Shown here in pieces: positions 12,411-26,400 of a stretch of 64,000 nucleotides of DNA (positions within the stretch are counted from its first letter, which is position 1; every line of letters begins with the position of its first letter). The stretch is taken from NCBI GenBank assembly GCA_040954595.2, contig CM082596.2:9920001-9984000 (forward strand), given 5' to 3'. The translations under genes were made by a program, and so were the position numbers. The DNA is from Balanoglossus misakiensis (Eukaryota > Hemichordata). Under the pieces are notes generated by a model, which saw nothing but the letters and a program-made list of their open reading frames with translations, was not told the DNA's origin and searched no databases.

Positions 12411-14760
12411 TTGGTTTCGTTGGGGTTTTTCTTTCTTTCTTTCTTTATTCTTGGTTCATTTCTTTCGCGCTCTAGATCTCAGACACCGCTGCAGGTACAG
12501 TTCTCAAACTTGCTACAGTGGTCAAGGTCAATGAGTAGATGTGCAGTGACTTGTGAATACTTAATTAGTCACGTGACATGGCGGCCATATTGGATTTTCT
12601 GAAAAAATGCAAATCTCAGATCTCAGAAACTACAAGTCAGATCGACTTCAGATTTGGCGTGCTGGTAGTATACCCTCTGCCCATCATTTTTGTAATTGGA
12701 TATTTTGCTCTCAATGTTGCAGTTTTTTTGCTACAGTTGTTTTTCTGAAATCTGGTCAAAATTTCAAAAATCTTCTTCTCCAGAACCGGCGATAACCGAG
12801 TCACACCGTTTGGGTTATGTGGTCACCTAACTGATGTCTATCAAGTTTGCGAAGATCATTGTGATTGGTCAAAGATTATGGCGGCCATATTGAATTTTCG
12901 AAAAACTATAGTAAAACTTCAAAAATCTTCTCCTCCAGAACGGGCGATAACCGAGTCACAAGATTTGGTGTGTGTGGTCATTAAACGGATGTCTATCAAG
13001 TTTGCGAAGGGGAATGTGATTGGTTGAAGATTATGGCAGCCATATTGGATTTTGTGAAAAACGATTAAAAAGTAAAAATTCCTTTTCTAGCCTAAAAATT
13101 GATAGCACAGAAATTCTTTTTATGGATATGAATCATCATATGACAAGAATAAGCTATAAATATTTTTGTAATTTTGGCAATGACCTTTGACCTACTTTTG
13201 ACGAATCATTTTTCTGCATATCTAATTCCAGGCTAACCAATAGGGCTATAAGTTTGGTTTTTGATGTATGTGGATTTGTATGTGATCAAAACATTTTGCT
13301 ACTTTTCATGACCCCTATGACCTCTGGTGACCTCATTAAATATGCGCATACCTAATTAATGATGAACCAATAGACCTAGAGGTTTTGTTTTTGTTATACA
13401 TGGACCAGTATGGGGTCAAAATATTTTGCCCAAATGTTGGGTGACCTCGGGTGACCTTTGACCTACTTAACACTATATTAGCATCAGATCAGATAATAGA
13501 GCTTGGGCCCGGACAATGCTGCTTGCAGCTTTAATTATTATTATTATTATTCTTCCGAGAAATATGTCATTGTAGATCTGGAAAACCGCAGCACCTAGGG
13601 GGCCGAAACTTGGTAGGGTGGTAGGGGCCAATGAGTAGATGTGCAGTGGCTCGTGAATATTTAATTAGTCACGTGACCTGGCGGCCATATTGGATTTCCT
13701 GAAAATCGTTAAACGAGTCCTTCTCAAAAACCACTGGGCTGATCGAGTTCAAATTTGGTGTGCAGGTAGCCTACCTTATGTCCATCATTTTACCCTATTA
13801 AAATCATGACGTCATGCATAAAGTTTTTTTGCTACAATTGTTTTTCTGAAAAACAACTTAAAACTTTAAAAATCTTCTTCTCCAGAACCAGCGATTGCCG
13901 AGTCACGGGATTCGGGGTATGTGGTCACCTAACCTATGTCTATCAAGTTTGCGAAGCGCACTGTGATTGGTCGATCATTATGGCGGCCATGTTGGATTTT
14001 CGGAAAACCATTGAAAAATGAAAATTCCGTTTTGTAGCCAAAATGTTGACAGCACGGAAATTCTTTTTTTGGATATGAGTCATCATATGACCGGAAGTTG
14101 TCACAATTTTTCGGGGCAATTTTCACATGACCTTTGACCCAGTTTTAAAACAACTAATTATATATGCATATTCCCCATACCTCCTCTTGTCAAAGCACCA
14201 CAGTCATGAATTTTGTGGACATGGGTACCAATTCTGCCAGGACATGACACAAATATTTTGGTAATTTTGGCAATGACCCTTGACCTATTTCTGAAACATC
14301 ATTTTTCTGCATATCTAATTCCATGCTACCCAATAGGGCTAGAGGTCTGGTATTGGTTGGACATGGCCCACTCTGGGTTCAAAATTTTATGCCCAAATTG
14401 TGGGTGACCTTGGATGACCTTTGATCTACTTTCCCATATCTCAGCATCCAGAGCAGTTAGAGCCCTGGCTTTTATGGGGATTGAGCACATAATGGAGTCT
14501 TACACAAGACTTCATTAATTATGTGCATACCTAATTGCAGGCGAACCAATAGGGCTAGGGGTCTGGTTTTTTGTTGGATCTAGACTAGTATGGGGTCCAA
14601 TTTTTTTGCCCAAATTTGGGGTGACCTCAGGTGACCTTTGACCTACTTTCCCATATCTTGGTATCCCCAGCAGATACAGCCGTGGCATTTGCTGGTCACC
14701 ATGGGAACCGCTTGTGCCCTGCCAACGCTGCTTGCAGCTTTAATGTTACATTTGGAATCC
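12411..14760. repeat. Tandem dispersed repeat units B and C
   Basis: Unit B (12411 to about 13500) and unit C (to about 14760) repeat the block order of unit A. Their boundaries carry GCTTGGGCCCGGACAATGC, then GCTTGCAGCTTTAATT. TGACCTTTGACCTA-type motifs lie near 13180, 13455 and 14640, with variants near 14125 and 14275. Unit C is more diverged. No gene seen. Confidence 0.65.
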
Positions 14761-15185
14761 ACTGGACCAATGTTGAGCTTATTAAATATGTGAATAACTA
14801 ATGCTGAGCTTACCTATATTGTTACAGGTTGAATTTTTTATTAACATGCTCTACTATTGGACTTAATCTGAATTTCTTGACCAATGATAACCTTCAAATT
14901 TTGAGGGCTGGAACACCTAATTACCAGGTTAACCAATAGAGCCAGAAGTCTTGTTTTCATTTTATGCTGATTATTTTGGAAGAAAAAATTGTTGACAATT
15001 TTGGGTGAGCTCTTGGTGACCTTTGATCAGCTTTCCTATTTACATAGCAGATACAGCATTGGCACTCTCTGGTATCCATAGGAACTGCTTTGACCTAGCC
15101 AATGTTGGTTGCACCTTAATTGCACCGCAGTATGTTGGTTTGGGCGAGCTTGCCACATTAATCCTATCATTATCATTGATTTTAT
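14761..15185. other. Diverged repeat remnant, no gene
   Basis: Weak similarity to the preceding units (ACCAATAGAGCCAGAAGTCT, CCTTTGATCAGCTTTCC) shows a decayed copy. I see nothing else here. Confidence 0.5.
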
Positions 15186-15199
15186 TGATTTCATGTTTT

Positions 15200-15325
15200 T
15201 AATTCTTTCATTCTTTTTTTTCTGTAGGTCCCACCGGTACTCTTCTTCTTCTCTCTCTCTCTTTCTTTTTTTCTTTTTCCTCTTCTTTCTTTTCTCTTTT
15301 TTTTTCCTTTTTTTTTCTTTAGGCC
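15200..15325. repeat. Pyrimidine-rich tract
   Basis: An almost uninterrupted run of T and C with CTCTCTCTCTCTTTC in the middle. Both strands give low-complexity reading frames (Phe/Ser-rich or Lys/Arg/Glu-rich), which are artefacts of composition. Confidence 0.85.
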
Positions 15326-15344
15326 CCAATGGTAACACCATAAT

Positions 15345-15800
15345 CAACCTACTAACGTAAAATTTGATGGATGGAGAGAGCGGAGTGTCAACCATAGTCA
15401 ACCTACTAATATAAACTTTGATGGAGGATGGATGGAGCGTCAACCATAGTCAACCTACTAATATAAACTTTGATGGATGGATGGATGGAGCGGAGCGTCA
15501 ACCATAGTCAACCTACTAAAATATAAACTTTGATGGATGGATGGTGCCGTGGAGCGTCAACTTAAATGATGGAGAAGTGGAAGGATGGAGAAGTGGAGTT
15601 TTTTTCTCTGTTTTTTCCTCTTTTTTTCCTGTAGGGCTCACTGGTAACACCATAATCAACCTACTAACGTAAAATTTGATGGATGGATGAAGCGGCGTGT
15701 CAACCATAGTCAACCTACTAATATAAACTTTGATGGATGGATGGATGGAGCATCAACCTAAAGGATGGAGAAGTGGAAGAATGGAGAAGTGGAGTTTCAA
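15345..15800. repeat. GATGGATGG minisatellite
   Basis: About seven imperfect copies of a unit with GTCAACCATAGTCAACCTAC, TAATATAAACTTTGATGG and a variable number of GATG repeats; spacing is about 43-68 bp. A second pyrimidine tract (15598-15635) splits the array, and the block CACTGGTAACACCATAATCA recurs on both sides of that split, so a larger unit was duplicated. Confidence 0.8.
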
Positions 15801-16770
15801 CATAATATCCTATTGACCGAAATTATTAGTTAGAGTAATATAGACATACAAAACGAGGTGATCGTAATATAAAACTTAATAGTCCAATAAATCGGGTTAA
15901 TAATTGGTAGTGATTACTTGTTTTAAAATTAGGTTAACAGCAATGGCTTTGTGCAGGGTATGATAATAGGTTCTGAAATGTGTATGGTATAATAACGGTG
16001 AACAAATTTGAATTTGATTTAATAAAAGGGTTAAAAATGTGATGATGGTTTTATGGTAAAATTGGAGTGTACACAGGTTATAAAGGGGTAACAGTGGTTG
16101 CTTGTATGAAGGTAATGATAATAGGGTAACAAATGTGACTGGTATAAAAAATGTATAATAACGGGTTCATAATATGATGATGGCTTGTGTACACAGGTTA
16201 TAATGGGTATATGAATGAGAAGGGTATAATAATGGTAATAGGGTAACAAATGTGACTGGTATAAAAAGGTATAATAACGGGTTCATAATATGATGATGGC
16301 TTGTGTACACAGGTTATAATGGGTATATGAATGAGAGGGGTATAATAATGGTAATAACTGTGTCAGGTTTAATAAGGGTAGCAATTGTGCAAGGGTATAA
16401 TAACGATTAATAATTGTGGTGATGGCTTATGGTGATATTAAGTATAAAAGGGTGTTTAATATTGATGGTGATGATAAAGGTATAATAATGATAAATCGTT
16501 AAATAAGTGTCCAGGGTCTAATAATCATGTTGGTTCATTCATTGGTTAATGTGAATATTTTATGAATAACATGCTATTATTTCTCAGATAGATAATACTC
16601 GTCAGCATCGTTATTCGGTGGAATTTCTCGCAACGGTACCCGTGATTGTATTCGCGCATCGACACATTGTACGCGACAGACATGCAGAAAATGTTAGCAC
16701 AATGTTAGGTTAGCTTAACCTCCCCACCCCATCCAAATTCCAAATTTAGCTTAGATCATGGGGTGAGAGG
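15800..16770. repeat. GGTATAATAA-rich minisatellite and flank, paralogous to 33.7-34.34 kb
   Basis: Degenerate GGTATAATAA(C/T)GG repeats include a nearly exact 116-bp tandem duplication (GGGTAACAAATGTGACTGGT at 16124 and 16240). The stretch at about 16650-16745, with TTGTACGCGACAGACATGCA and CCTCCCCACCCCATC, recurs at about 34205-34335 on the other side of the large satellite. No gene seen. Confidence 0.7.
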
Positions 16771-17229
16771 AGGAGAGGACAGTTTTTTTCCCTCTTTTGT
16801 AATTGGTATGAGGTTTTTTAACTGCCCTTTAGGCGCGTAAATTAAATATGTTATCATACATGTAGTTATCTTGCTTTATTTTAAAACAATTGTGAATGAG
16901 CTCTGCGAGATTATGTACACGATAGTGTGTTATATAATGCTAAGGTAAAAGTAAATTTAACCCACTAACCCATCACACTATTGTGTGCATAATTAGCAGA
17001 TGCTATTTTGACTAGCCCATTGTTCAACCAAATGACACCTTGTTTCAAAAAGAGCTGAAACTATATTGGTTAATTTCTTTCAGTTTAACCACATGACACA
17101 TTGCTTCAAATTGGCCTGCAAGATATGCTACTTGAACTCCCCCCCCCAAAAAAAAAAAAAAAAAAAAATTAGGGATTAATCACTCGCTATATTATGAACA
17201 TTCACATGAAAATTATGCAACCAAATTAA
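16771..17229. other. No recognisable feature apart from a C10/A20 tract
   Basis: AT-rich sequence with CCCCCCCCC followed by about 20 A at 17140-17168. This could be the tail of an old retroposed element, but I see no body for it. Confidence 0.4.
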
Positions 17230-17282
17230 AGGTATTCTGGAGGCGTCTTCTGATGTCAGGTGGTTCAAATCCACCGATACCT
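17230..17282 (+). ncRNA. tRNA-like relic lacking a D arm
   Basis: AGGTATT at the 5' end and GATACCT at the 3' end pair over seven positions (one G-T). Just inside the 3' side is a T-arm-like hairpin, GGTGG-TTCAAAT-CCACC, which matches the Pol III B box. The middle can form a weak five-pair stem (GGCGT with ATGTC). At 53 nt there is no room for a D arm and no clear A box, so this is probably a truncated tRNA pseudogene or SINE head. Chance folding is possible. Confidence 0.3.
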
Positions 17283-17499
17283 AAGCTGGAAACATAACTT
17301 TTCATTGGTGTTCATGTATGGCGAATAAAACACGCATATTCGTATTATCATATTTCAGAAATGAACGAATTGAATAAGATTCTTTTCGATATGTCACTAT
17401 AAACTTTAATCCCATTTCACCCACTTTACTTAAAATGTAATGTTTAAATAGCAAAGAAGTAATCACTAAACTTTGACACCGGGGTTTAAAATGCATACA

Positions 17500-20400
17500 G
17501 GGATACTAAAAGTTGACTGAAAATCCCTGGGTTAATACGTGTCCAAAAGCAATTTTATTTGACATTGCTAATGCAGCGATGACATTGAATCTGATTCTTT
17601 GCATCAGGGTAAATTGTGATGCAAGCTTGATGATGCAGCCCGGTAGATAGTGATGCAAACACTTCACTTTGACATGGGTATTTAATGCATGTGCATGGGT
17701 ATTTAATGTTGACTGTAAATCATCAGGTTAATACGTGGCCAAAAGCACTGTAATTTGACATTGCTAATGCTATTGTGACACTAAATCTGATTCTTTGCAT
17801 CAGGTAAATTGTGAAGCAAGCTTGATGATGCATCATGATAGATGGTGTTTCAAGCCCTTCACATTGACATTGGAATATAATGCATATGGGGATTGAAAGT
17901 TGATTGTGAATCCCCAGGTTAATACTTGGCCAAAAGCACTGTAATTTAAAATTGCTAATGCAATGGTGACATTGAATTTGATTCTTTGCATTAGGGGAAA
18001 TGGTGTAGGAAGCCTAATGGTGCATCAGAGTAGATGGTGATGCAAGCTCTGCACTTTGACATAGGTATTTAATGCATATGCATGTGTATTTAATGTTGAC
18101 TGTAAATCATCAGGTTAATACGTGGCCATAAGCACTGTAATTTGACATTGCTAATGCTACCGTGACACTAAATCTGATTCTTTGCATCAGGGTAAATTGT
18201 GAAGCAAGCTTGATGATGCATCATGATAGATGGTGTTTCAAGCCCTTCACATTGACATTGGAATATAACGCATATGGGGATTGAAAGTTGATTGTGAATC
18301 CCCAGGTTAATACTTGGCCAAAAGCACTGTAATTTAAAATTGCTAATGCAATGGTGACATTGAATTTGATTCTTTGCATTAGGGGAAATGGTGTAGGAAG
18401 CCTAATGGTGCATCAGAGTAGATGGTGATGCAAGCTCTGCACTTTGACATAGGTATTTAATGCATATGCATGGGTATTTAATGTTGACTGTAAATCCCCA
18501 GGTTAATTCTTGGCCAAAAGCACTGTAATTTGACATTGCTAATGCTACCGTGACACTAAATCTGATTCTTTGCATCAGGTAAATTGTGAAGCAAGCTTGA
18601 TGATGCATCATGATAGATGGTGTTTCAAGCCCTTCACATTGACATTGGAATATAACGCATATGGGGATTGAAAGTTGATTGTGAATCCCCAGGTTAATAC
18701 TTGGCCAAAAGCACTGTAATTTAAAATTGCTAATGCAATGGTGATATTCAATGTGATTCTTTGCATTAGGGGAAATGGTGTAGGAAGCCTAATGGTGCAT
18801 CAGAGTAGATGGTGATGCAAGCTCTGCACTTTGACATAGGTATTTAATGCATATGCATGGGTATTTAATGTTGACTGTAAATCCCCAGGTTAATACGTGG
18901 CCAAAAGCACTGTAATTTGACATTGCTAATGCAACAATGATATTGAATCTGATTCTTTGCATCAGGGTTAATGGCATTGCAGGCTTGATGATGCATCCCG
19001 GTAGATAGTGAGGCAAACACTTAACTTTGACATGGGTATTTAATGCATGCACATTGATATCTAAAGTTGACTCTAAATCCCGAGGTTAATACATGGCCAA
19101 AAGCACTGTAATTTTAAATTACTAATGCAAGGGTGACATTGAATATGGGTAAATGGTGAAGCAAACGTGATGATGCATCAGGATAGATGGTGTTTCAAGT
19201 CCTTCATATTGACTTTTGAATATAATGCATATGGGGATTTAAAGATGATTATAAATCCCTAGGTTAAGACATGGCCAAAAGAACTTTTATTTGACATTGC
19301 TAATGCAACAGTGACATTGAATCTGATTCTATGCATCAGGGTAAATGGCGAAGCAAGCTTAATGATGCATCAGGACAGATGGTGTTTCAAGCCCTTCACA
19401 TTCACATTGGAATATAACGCATATGGGGATTTGAAGTTGACTGTAAATCCTCAGGTTAATACGTGGCCAAAAGCAATTTTATTTGACATTGCTAATGCAA
19501 TGGTGACATTGAATCTGATCCTATGCATCAGGGTAAATGGCGATGCAGGCTTGATGATACATCACGGTAGATAGTGATGCAAACAGTTCACTTTGACATG
19601 GGTTTAAATGGATATGGGGATTTCAAATTGATTACAAATCCCTGGGTTAATACGTGTCCAAAAGCAATGTAATTTGACATTGCTAATGAAATGGTGACAT
19701 TGAATGTAATTCTTTGCATTAGGGGAAATGGCTAAGCAAGCTTAATGATGCATTGGACTAGATGGTGATGCAAGCTATGCATTTTGACATACATATTTAA
19801 TGCATATGCATGTGTATTTAATGTTGACTATAAATCCTCAGGTGAATACATGGCCATAAGCACTATAATTTGACATTGCTAATGAAATTGTGACACTGAA
19901 TCTGATTCTTTGCATCAGGGCAAATGGCGAAGCAAGCTTAATGATGCATCGGAGTAGATGGTGATGCAAGCTCTGCATTTTGACATAGGTATTAAATGTA
20001 TAGACATGGATATTTAAAGTTGTCTGTAAAACCCCAGGTTAATACATGGCCATAAGCACTATAATTTGATATTGCTAATGAAATGGTGACACTGAATCTG
20101 ATTCTTTGCATCAGGGCATATTGTGAAGAATGCTTGATGATGCATTAGGATAAATAGTGATGGAAACACTGCACTATGACATGGGCATTTAATGCATACG
20201 CATTGATATTTACAGTTGACTCTAAATCCCGAGGTTAATACATGGCTAAAAGCGCTGTTATTTAAAATTACTAATGCAAGGGTGACATTGACTATGGGTA
20301 AATGGTGAAGCAAACGTGATGATGCATCAGGATAGATGGTGTTTTAAGCCCTTCACATTGACTTTTGAATATAATGCATATGGGGATTTAAAGTTGATTG

Positions 20401-23400
20401 TAAATCCCTAGGTTAATACATGGCCAAAAGCAATTTTATTTGACATTGCTAATTGAACGATGACATTGAATCCGATTCTTTGCATCAGGGTAAATGGCGA
20501 TGCAAGCTTGATGATGCATCACGGTAGATAGTGATGCAAACACTTTACTTTGACATGGGTATTAAATGCATATGGGGATTTCAAGTTGATTACAAATCCC
20601 TGGGTTAATACGCGTCCAAAAGCACTGTAATTTGACATTGCTAATGCGATGTTGACATTGAATGTAATTCTCCGCATTAGGGCAAATGGCAAAGCAAGCT
20701 TAATGATGCAATGGAGTAGACGGTGATGCAAGCTATGCATTTTGACATAGGTATTTAATGCATGTGCATGGGTATTTAATGTTGAATGTAAATTCTCAGG
20801 TTAATACATCTCCAAAAGCACTGTAATTTAAAATTGCTAATGTAAGGGTGACATTGAATCTGATTCTTTGCATTAGGGGAAATGGCGTAGCAAGCCTAAT
20901 GATCCATCTGAGTAGATGGTGATGCAAGCTAAGCATTTTGACATAGGTACTAAATGTATATACATGGGTATTTAAAGTTGTCTGTAAATCACCAGGTTAA
21001 TACATGGCCATAAGCACTATAATTTGACATTGCTAATGAAATGGTGACACTGAATCTGATTCTTTGCATCAGGGCATATTGTGAAGCATGCTTGATGATG
21101 CATTAGGGTCAATAGTGATGGAAACACTGCACTATGACATGGGTATTTAATGCATACGCATTGATATTTACAGTTGACTCTAAATCCCGAGGTTAATACA
21201 TGGCTAAAAGCGCTGTAATTAAAATTACTAATGCAAAGGTTACATTGAATATGGGTAAATGGTGAAGCAAGCTTGAAGATGCATCAGGGTAGCTGGTGTT
21301 TCAAGCCCTTCACATTGACATTGGAATATAATTCATATGGGGATTTAAAATTGATTGTAAATCCCTAGGTTAATACATGGCCAAAAGCACTGTAATTTAA
21401 AATTGCTAATGCAATGGTGACATTGAATGTGATTCTTTGCATCAGGGCATATTGTGAAGCATGCTTGATGATGCATTAGGGTCAATAGTGATGGAAACAC
21501 TGCACTATGACATGGGTATTTAATGCATACGCATTGATATTTACAGTTGACTCTTAATCCCGAGGTTAATACATGGCTAAAAGCACTGTAATTTAAAATT
21601 ACTAATGCAAAGGTTACATTGAATATGGGTAAATGGTGAAGCAAGCTTGAAGATGCATCAGGGTAGATGGTGTTTCAAGCCCTTCACATTGACATTGGAA
21701 TATAATGCATATGGGGATTTAAAATTGATTGTAAATCCCTAAGTTAATACGTGGCCAAAAGCAATTTTATTTGACATTGCTAATGCAATGATGACATTGA
21801 ATCCGATTCTTTGTATCAGGGTAAATGGCGATGCAAGCTTGATGATGCATCACGGCAGATAGTGATGCAAACACTTCACTTTGACATGGGCATTAAATGC
21901 ATATGGGGATTTCAAGTTGATTACAAATCCCTGGGTTAATACGCGTCCAAAAGCACTGTAATTTGAAATTGCTAATGCGATGTTGACATTGAATGTAATT
22001 CTCCGCATTAGGGCAAATGGCAAAGCAAGCTTAATGATGCAATGGAGTAGACGGTGGTGCATGCTATGCATGTTGACATAGGTATTTAATGCATGTGCAT
22101 GGGTATTTAATGTTGAATGTAAATTCCCAGGTTAATACATCTCCAAAAGCACTGTAATTTAAAATTGCTAATGTAAGGGTGACATTGAATCTGATTCTTT
22201 GCATTATGGGAAATGGCGTAGCAAGCCTAATGATCCATCTGAGTAGATGGTGATGCAAGCTAAGCATTTTGATATAGGTACTAAATGTATATACATGGGT
22301 ATTTAAAGTTGTCTGTAAATCCCCAGGTTAATACTTGGCAAAAAGCAATTTTATTTGACATTGCTAATGAAATGGTGACACTGAATCTGATTCTTTGCAT
22401 CAGGGTAAATGGCGATGCAAGCTTGATGATGCATCCCGGTAGATAGTGATGCAAACACTTCACTGTGACATGGGTATTAAATGCATATGGGGATTAAAAG
22501 TTGACTGAAAATCCCTGGGTTAATACAAGTCCAAAAGCACTGAAATTTGACATAGCTAATACAATGGTGACATTGAATGTGATTCTTTGCATTAGGGGAA
22601 ATGGCGTAGCAAGCCTAATGATGCATCAGTGTAGATGGTGATCCAAGCTATGCTTTTTGACATAGGTATTTAATGCATGTGCATGGGTATTTAATGTTGA
22701 CTGTAAATCCCTGGGTTAATACAAATCCAAAAGCACTGTAATTTGACATTGCTAATACAACGGTGTCATTTAATCTGATTCTTTGCATCAGGGCAAATTG
22801 CGAAGCAAGCTTAATGATGCATCGGAGTATATGGTGATGCAAGCTATGCACTTTGACATACGTATTTAATGCATATGCATTGGTATTTAATGTTGACTGT
22901 AAATCCCCAGGTTAATACGTGGCCAAAAGCACTGTAATTTGACATTGCTAATGCTACCGTGACACTAAATCTGATTCTTTGCATTAGGGTAAATTGTGAA
23001 GCAAGCTTGATGATGCATCAGGATAGATGGTGTTTTAAGCCCCTCACATTGACATTGGAATATAACGCATATGGGGATTTAAAGTTAATTGTAAATACCC
23101 AGGTTAATACATGGCCAAAAGCACTGTAATTTAAAATTGCTAATGCAATGGTGACATTGAATGTGATTCTTTGCATTAGGGGAACTGGCGTAGCAATCCT
23201 AATAGTGCATCAGAGTAGATGGTGATGCAAGCTCTGCACTTTGACATAGGTATTTAATGCATATGCATGTGTATTTAATGTTGACTATAAATCCTCGGGT
23301 GAATACATGGCCATAAACACTATAATTTGACATTGCTAATGAAATGGTGACACTGAATCTGATTCTTTGCATCAGGGCATATTGTGAAGCATGCTTGATG

Positions 23401-26400
23401 ATGCATTAGGGTCAATAGTGATGGAAACACTGCACTATGACATGGGTATTTAATGCATACGCATTGATATTTACAGTTGACTCTAAATCCCGAGGTTTAT
23501 ACATGGCTAAAAGCGCTGTAATTTAAAATTACTAATGCAAAGGTTACATTGAATATGGGTAAATGGTGAAGCAAGCTTGAAGATGCATCAGGGTAGCTGG
23601 TGTTTCAAGCCCTTCACATTGACATTGGAATATAATGCATATGGGGATTTAAAGTTGATTGTAAATCCCTAGGTTAATACATGGCCAAAAGCAATTTTAT
23701 TTGACATTGCTAATTGAACGATGACATTGAATCCGATTCTTTGCATCAGGGTAAATGGCGATGCAAGCTTGAAGATGCATCACGGTAGATAGTGATGCAA
23801 ACACTTTACTTTGACATGGGTATTAAATGCATATGGGGATTTCAAGTTGATTACAAATCCCTGGGTTAATACGCGTCCAAAAGCACTGTAATTTGACATT
23901 GCTAATGCGATGTTGACATTGAATGTAATTCTCCGCATTAGGGCAAATGGCAAAGCAAGCTTAATGATGCAATGGAGTAGACCGTGATGCAAGCTATGCA
24001 TTTTGACATAGGTATTTAATGCATGTGCATGGGTATTAAATGTTGAATGTAAATTCTCAGGTTAATACATCTCCAAAAGCACTGTAATTTAAAATTGCTA
24101 ATGTAAGGGTGACATTGAATCTGATTCTTTGCATTAGGGGAAATGGCGTAGCAAGCCTAATGATCCATCTGAGTAGATGGTGATGCAAGCTAAGCATTTT
24201 GACATAGGTACTAAATGTATATACATGGGTATTTAAAGTTGTCTGTAAATCCCCAGGTTAATACATGGCCATAAGCATTATAATTTGACATTGCTAATGA
24301 AATGGTGACACTAAATCTGATTCTTTGCATCAGGGCATATAGTGAAGCATGCTTGATGATGTATTAGGGTCAATAGTGATGGAAACACTGCACTATTACA
24401 TGGGTATTTAATGCATACGCATTGATATTTACAGTTGACTCTAAATCCCGAGGTTAATACATGGCTAAAAGCGCTGTAATTTAAAATTACTAATGCAAAG
24501 GTTACATTGAATATGGGTAAATGGTGAAGCAAGCTTGAAGATGCATCAGGGTAGCTGGTGTTTCAAGCCCTTCACATTGACATTGGAATATAATGCATAT
24601 GGGGATTTAAAATTGATTGTAAATCCCTAGGTTAATACATGGCCAAAAGCACTGTAATTTAAAATTGCTAGTGCAATGGTGACATTGAATGTGATTCTTT
24701 GCATCAGGGCATATTGTGAAGCATGCTTGATGATGCATTAGGGTCAATAGTGATGGAAACACTGCACTATGACATGGGTATTTAATGCATACGCATTGAT
24801 ATTTACAGTTGACTCTTAATCCTGAGGTTAATACATGGCTAAAAGCACTGTAATTTAAAATTACTAATGCAAAGGTTACATTGAATATGGGTAAATGGTG
24901 AAGCAAGCTTGAAGATGCATCAGGGTAGATGGTGTTTCAAGCCCTTCACATTGACATTGGAATATAATGCATATGGGGATTTAAAATTGATTGTAAATCC
25001 CTAGGTTAATACGTGGCCAAAAGCAATTTTATTTGACATTGCTAATGCAACGATGACATTGAATCCGATTCTTTGTATCAGGGTAAATGGCGATGCAAGC
25101 TTGATGATGCATCACGGTAGATAGTGATGCAAACACTTCACTTTGACATGGGCATTAAATGCATATGGGGATTTCAAGTTGATTACAAATCCCTGGGTTA
25201 ATACGCGTCCAAAAGCACTGTAATTTGACATTGCTAATGCGATGTTGACATTGAATGTAATTCTCCGCATTAGGGCAAATGGCAAAGCAAGCTTAATGAT
25301 GCAATGGAGTAGACGGTGATGCAAGCTATGCATTTTGACATAGGTATTTAATGCATGTGCATGGGTATTTAATGTTGAATGTAAATTCCCAGGTTAATAC
25401 ATCTCCAAAAGCACTGTAATTTAAAATTGCTAATGCAAGGGTGACATTGAATCTGATTCTTTGCATTATGGGAAATTGCGTAGCAAGCCTAATGATGCAT
25501 CTGAGTAGATGGTGATGCAAGCTAAGCATTTTGATATAGGTACTAAATGTATATACATGGGTATTTAAAGTTGTCTGTAAATCCCCAGGTTAATACTTGG
25601 CAAAAAGCAATTTTATTTGACATTGCTAATGAAATGGTGACACTGAATCTGATTCTTTACATCAGGGTAAATGGCGATGCAAGCTTGATGATGCATCCCG
25701 GTAGATAGTGATGCAAACACTTCACTGTGACATGGGTATTAAATGCATATGGGGATTAAAAGTTGACTGAAAATCCCTGGGTTAATACAAGTCCAAAAGC
25801 ACTGAAATTTGACATAGCTAATACAATGGTGACATTGAATGTGATTCTTTGCATTAGGGGAAATGGCGTAGCAAGCCTAATGATGCATCAGTGTAGATGG
25901 TGATCCAAGCTATGCTTTTTGACATAGGTATTTAATGCATGTGCATGGGTATTTAATGTTGACTGTAAATCCCTGGGTTAATACAAATCCAAAAGCACTG
26001 TAATTTGACATTGCTAATACAACGGTGTCATTTAATCTGATTCTTTGCATCAGGGCAAATTGCGAAGCAAGCTTAATGATGCATCGGAGTATATGGTGAT
26101 GCAAGCTATGCACTTTGACATACGTATTTAATGCATATGCATTGGTATTTAATGTTGACTGTAAATCCCCAGGTTAATACGTGGCCAAAAGCACTGTAAT
26201 TTGACATTGCTAATGCTACCGTGACACTAAATCTGATTCTTTGCATTAGGGTAAATTGTGAAGCAAGCTTGATGATGCATCAGGATAGACGGTGTTTTAA
26301 GCCCCTCACATTGACATTGGAATATAACGCATATGGGGATTTAAAGTTAATTGTAAATACCCAGGTTAATACATGGCCAAAAGCACTGTAATTTAAAATT

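Noticed and set aside
15036-15443. 135-codon minus-strand frame with long Lys/Arg/Glu runs
   Set aside because: It is produced by the pyrimidine tract and minisatellite; low-complexity artefact.
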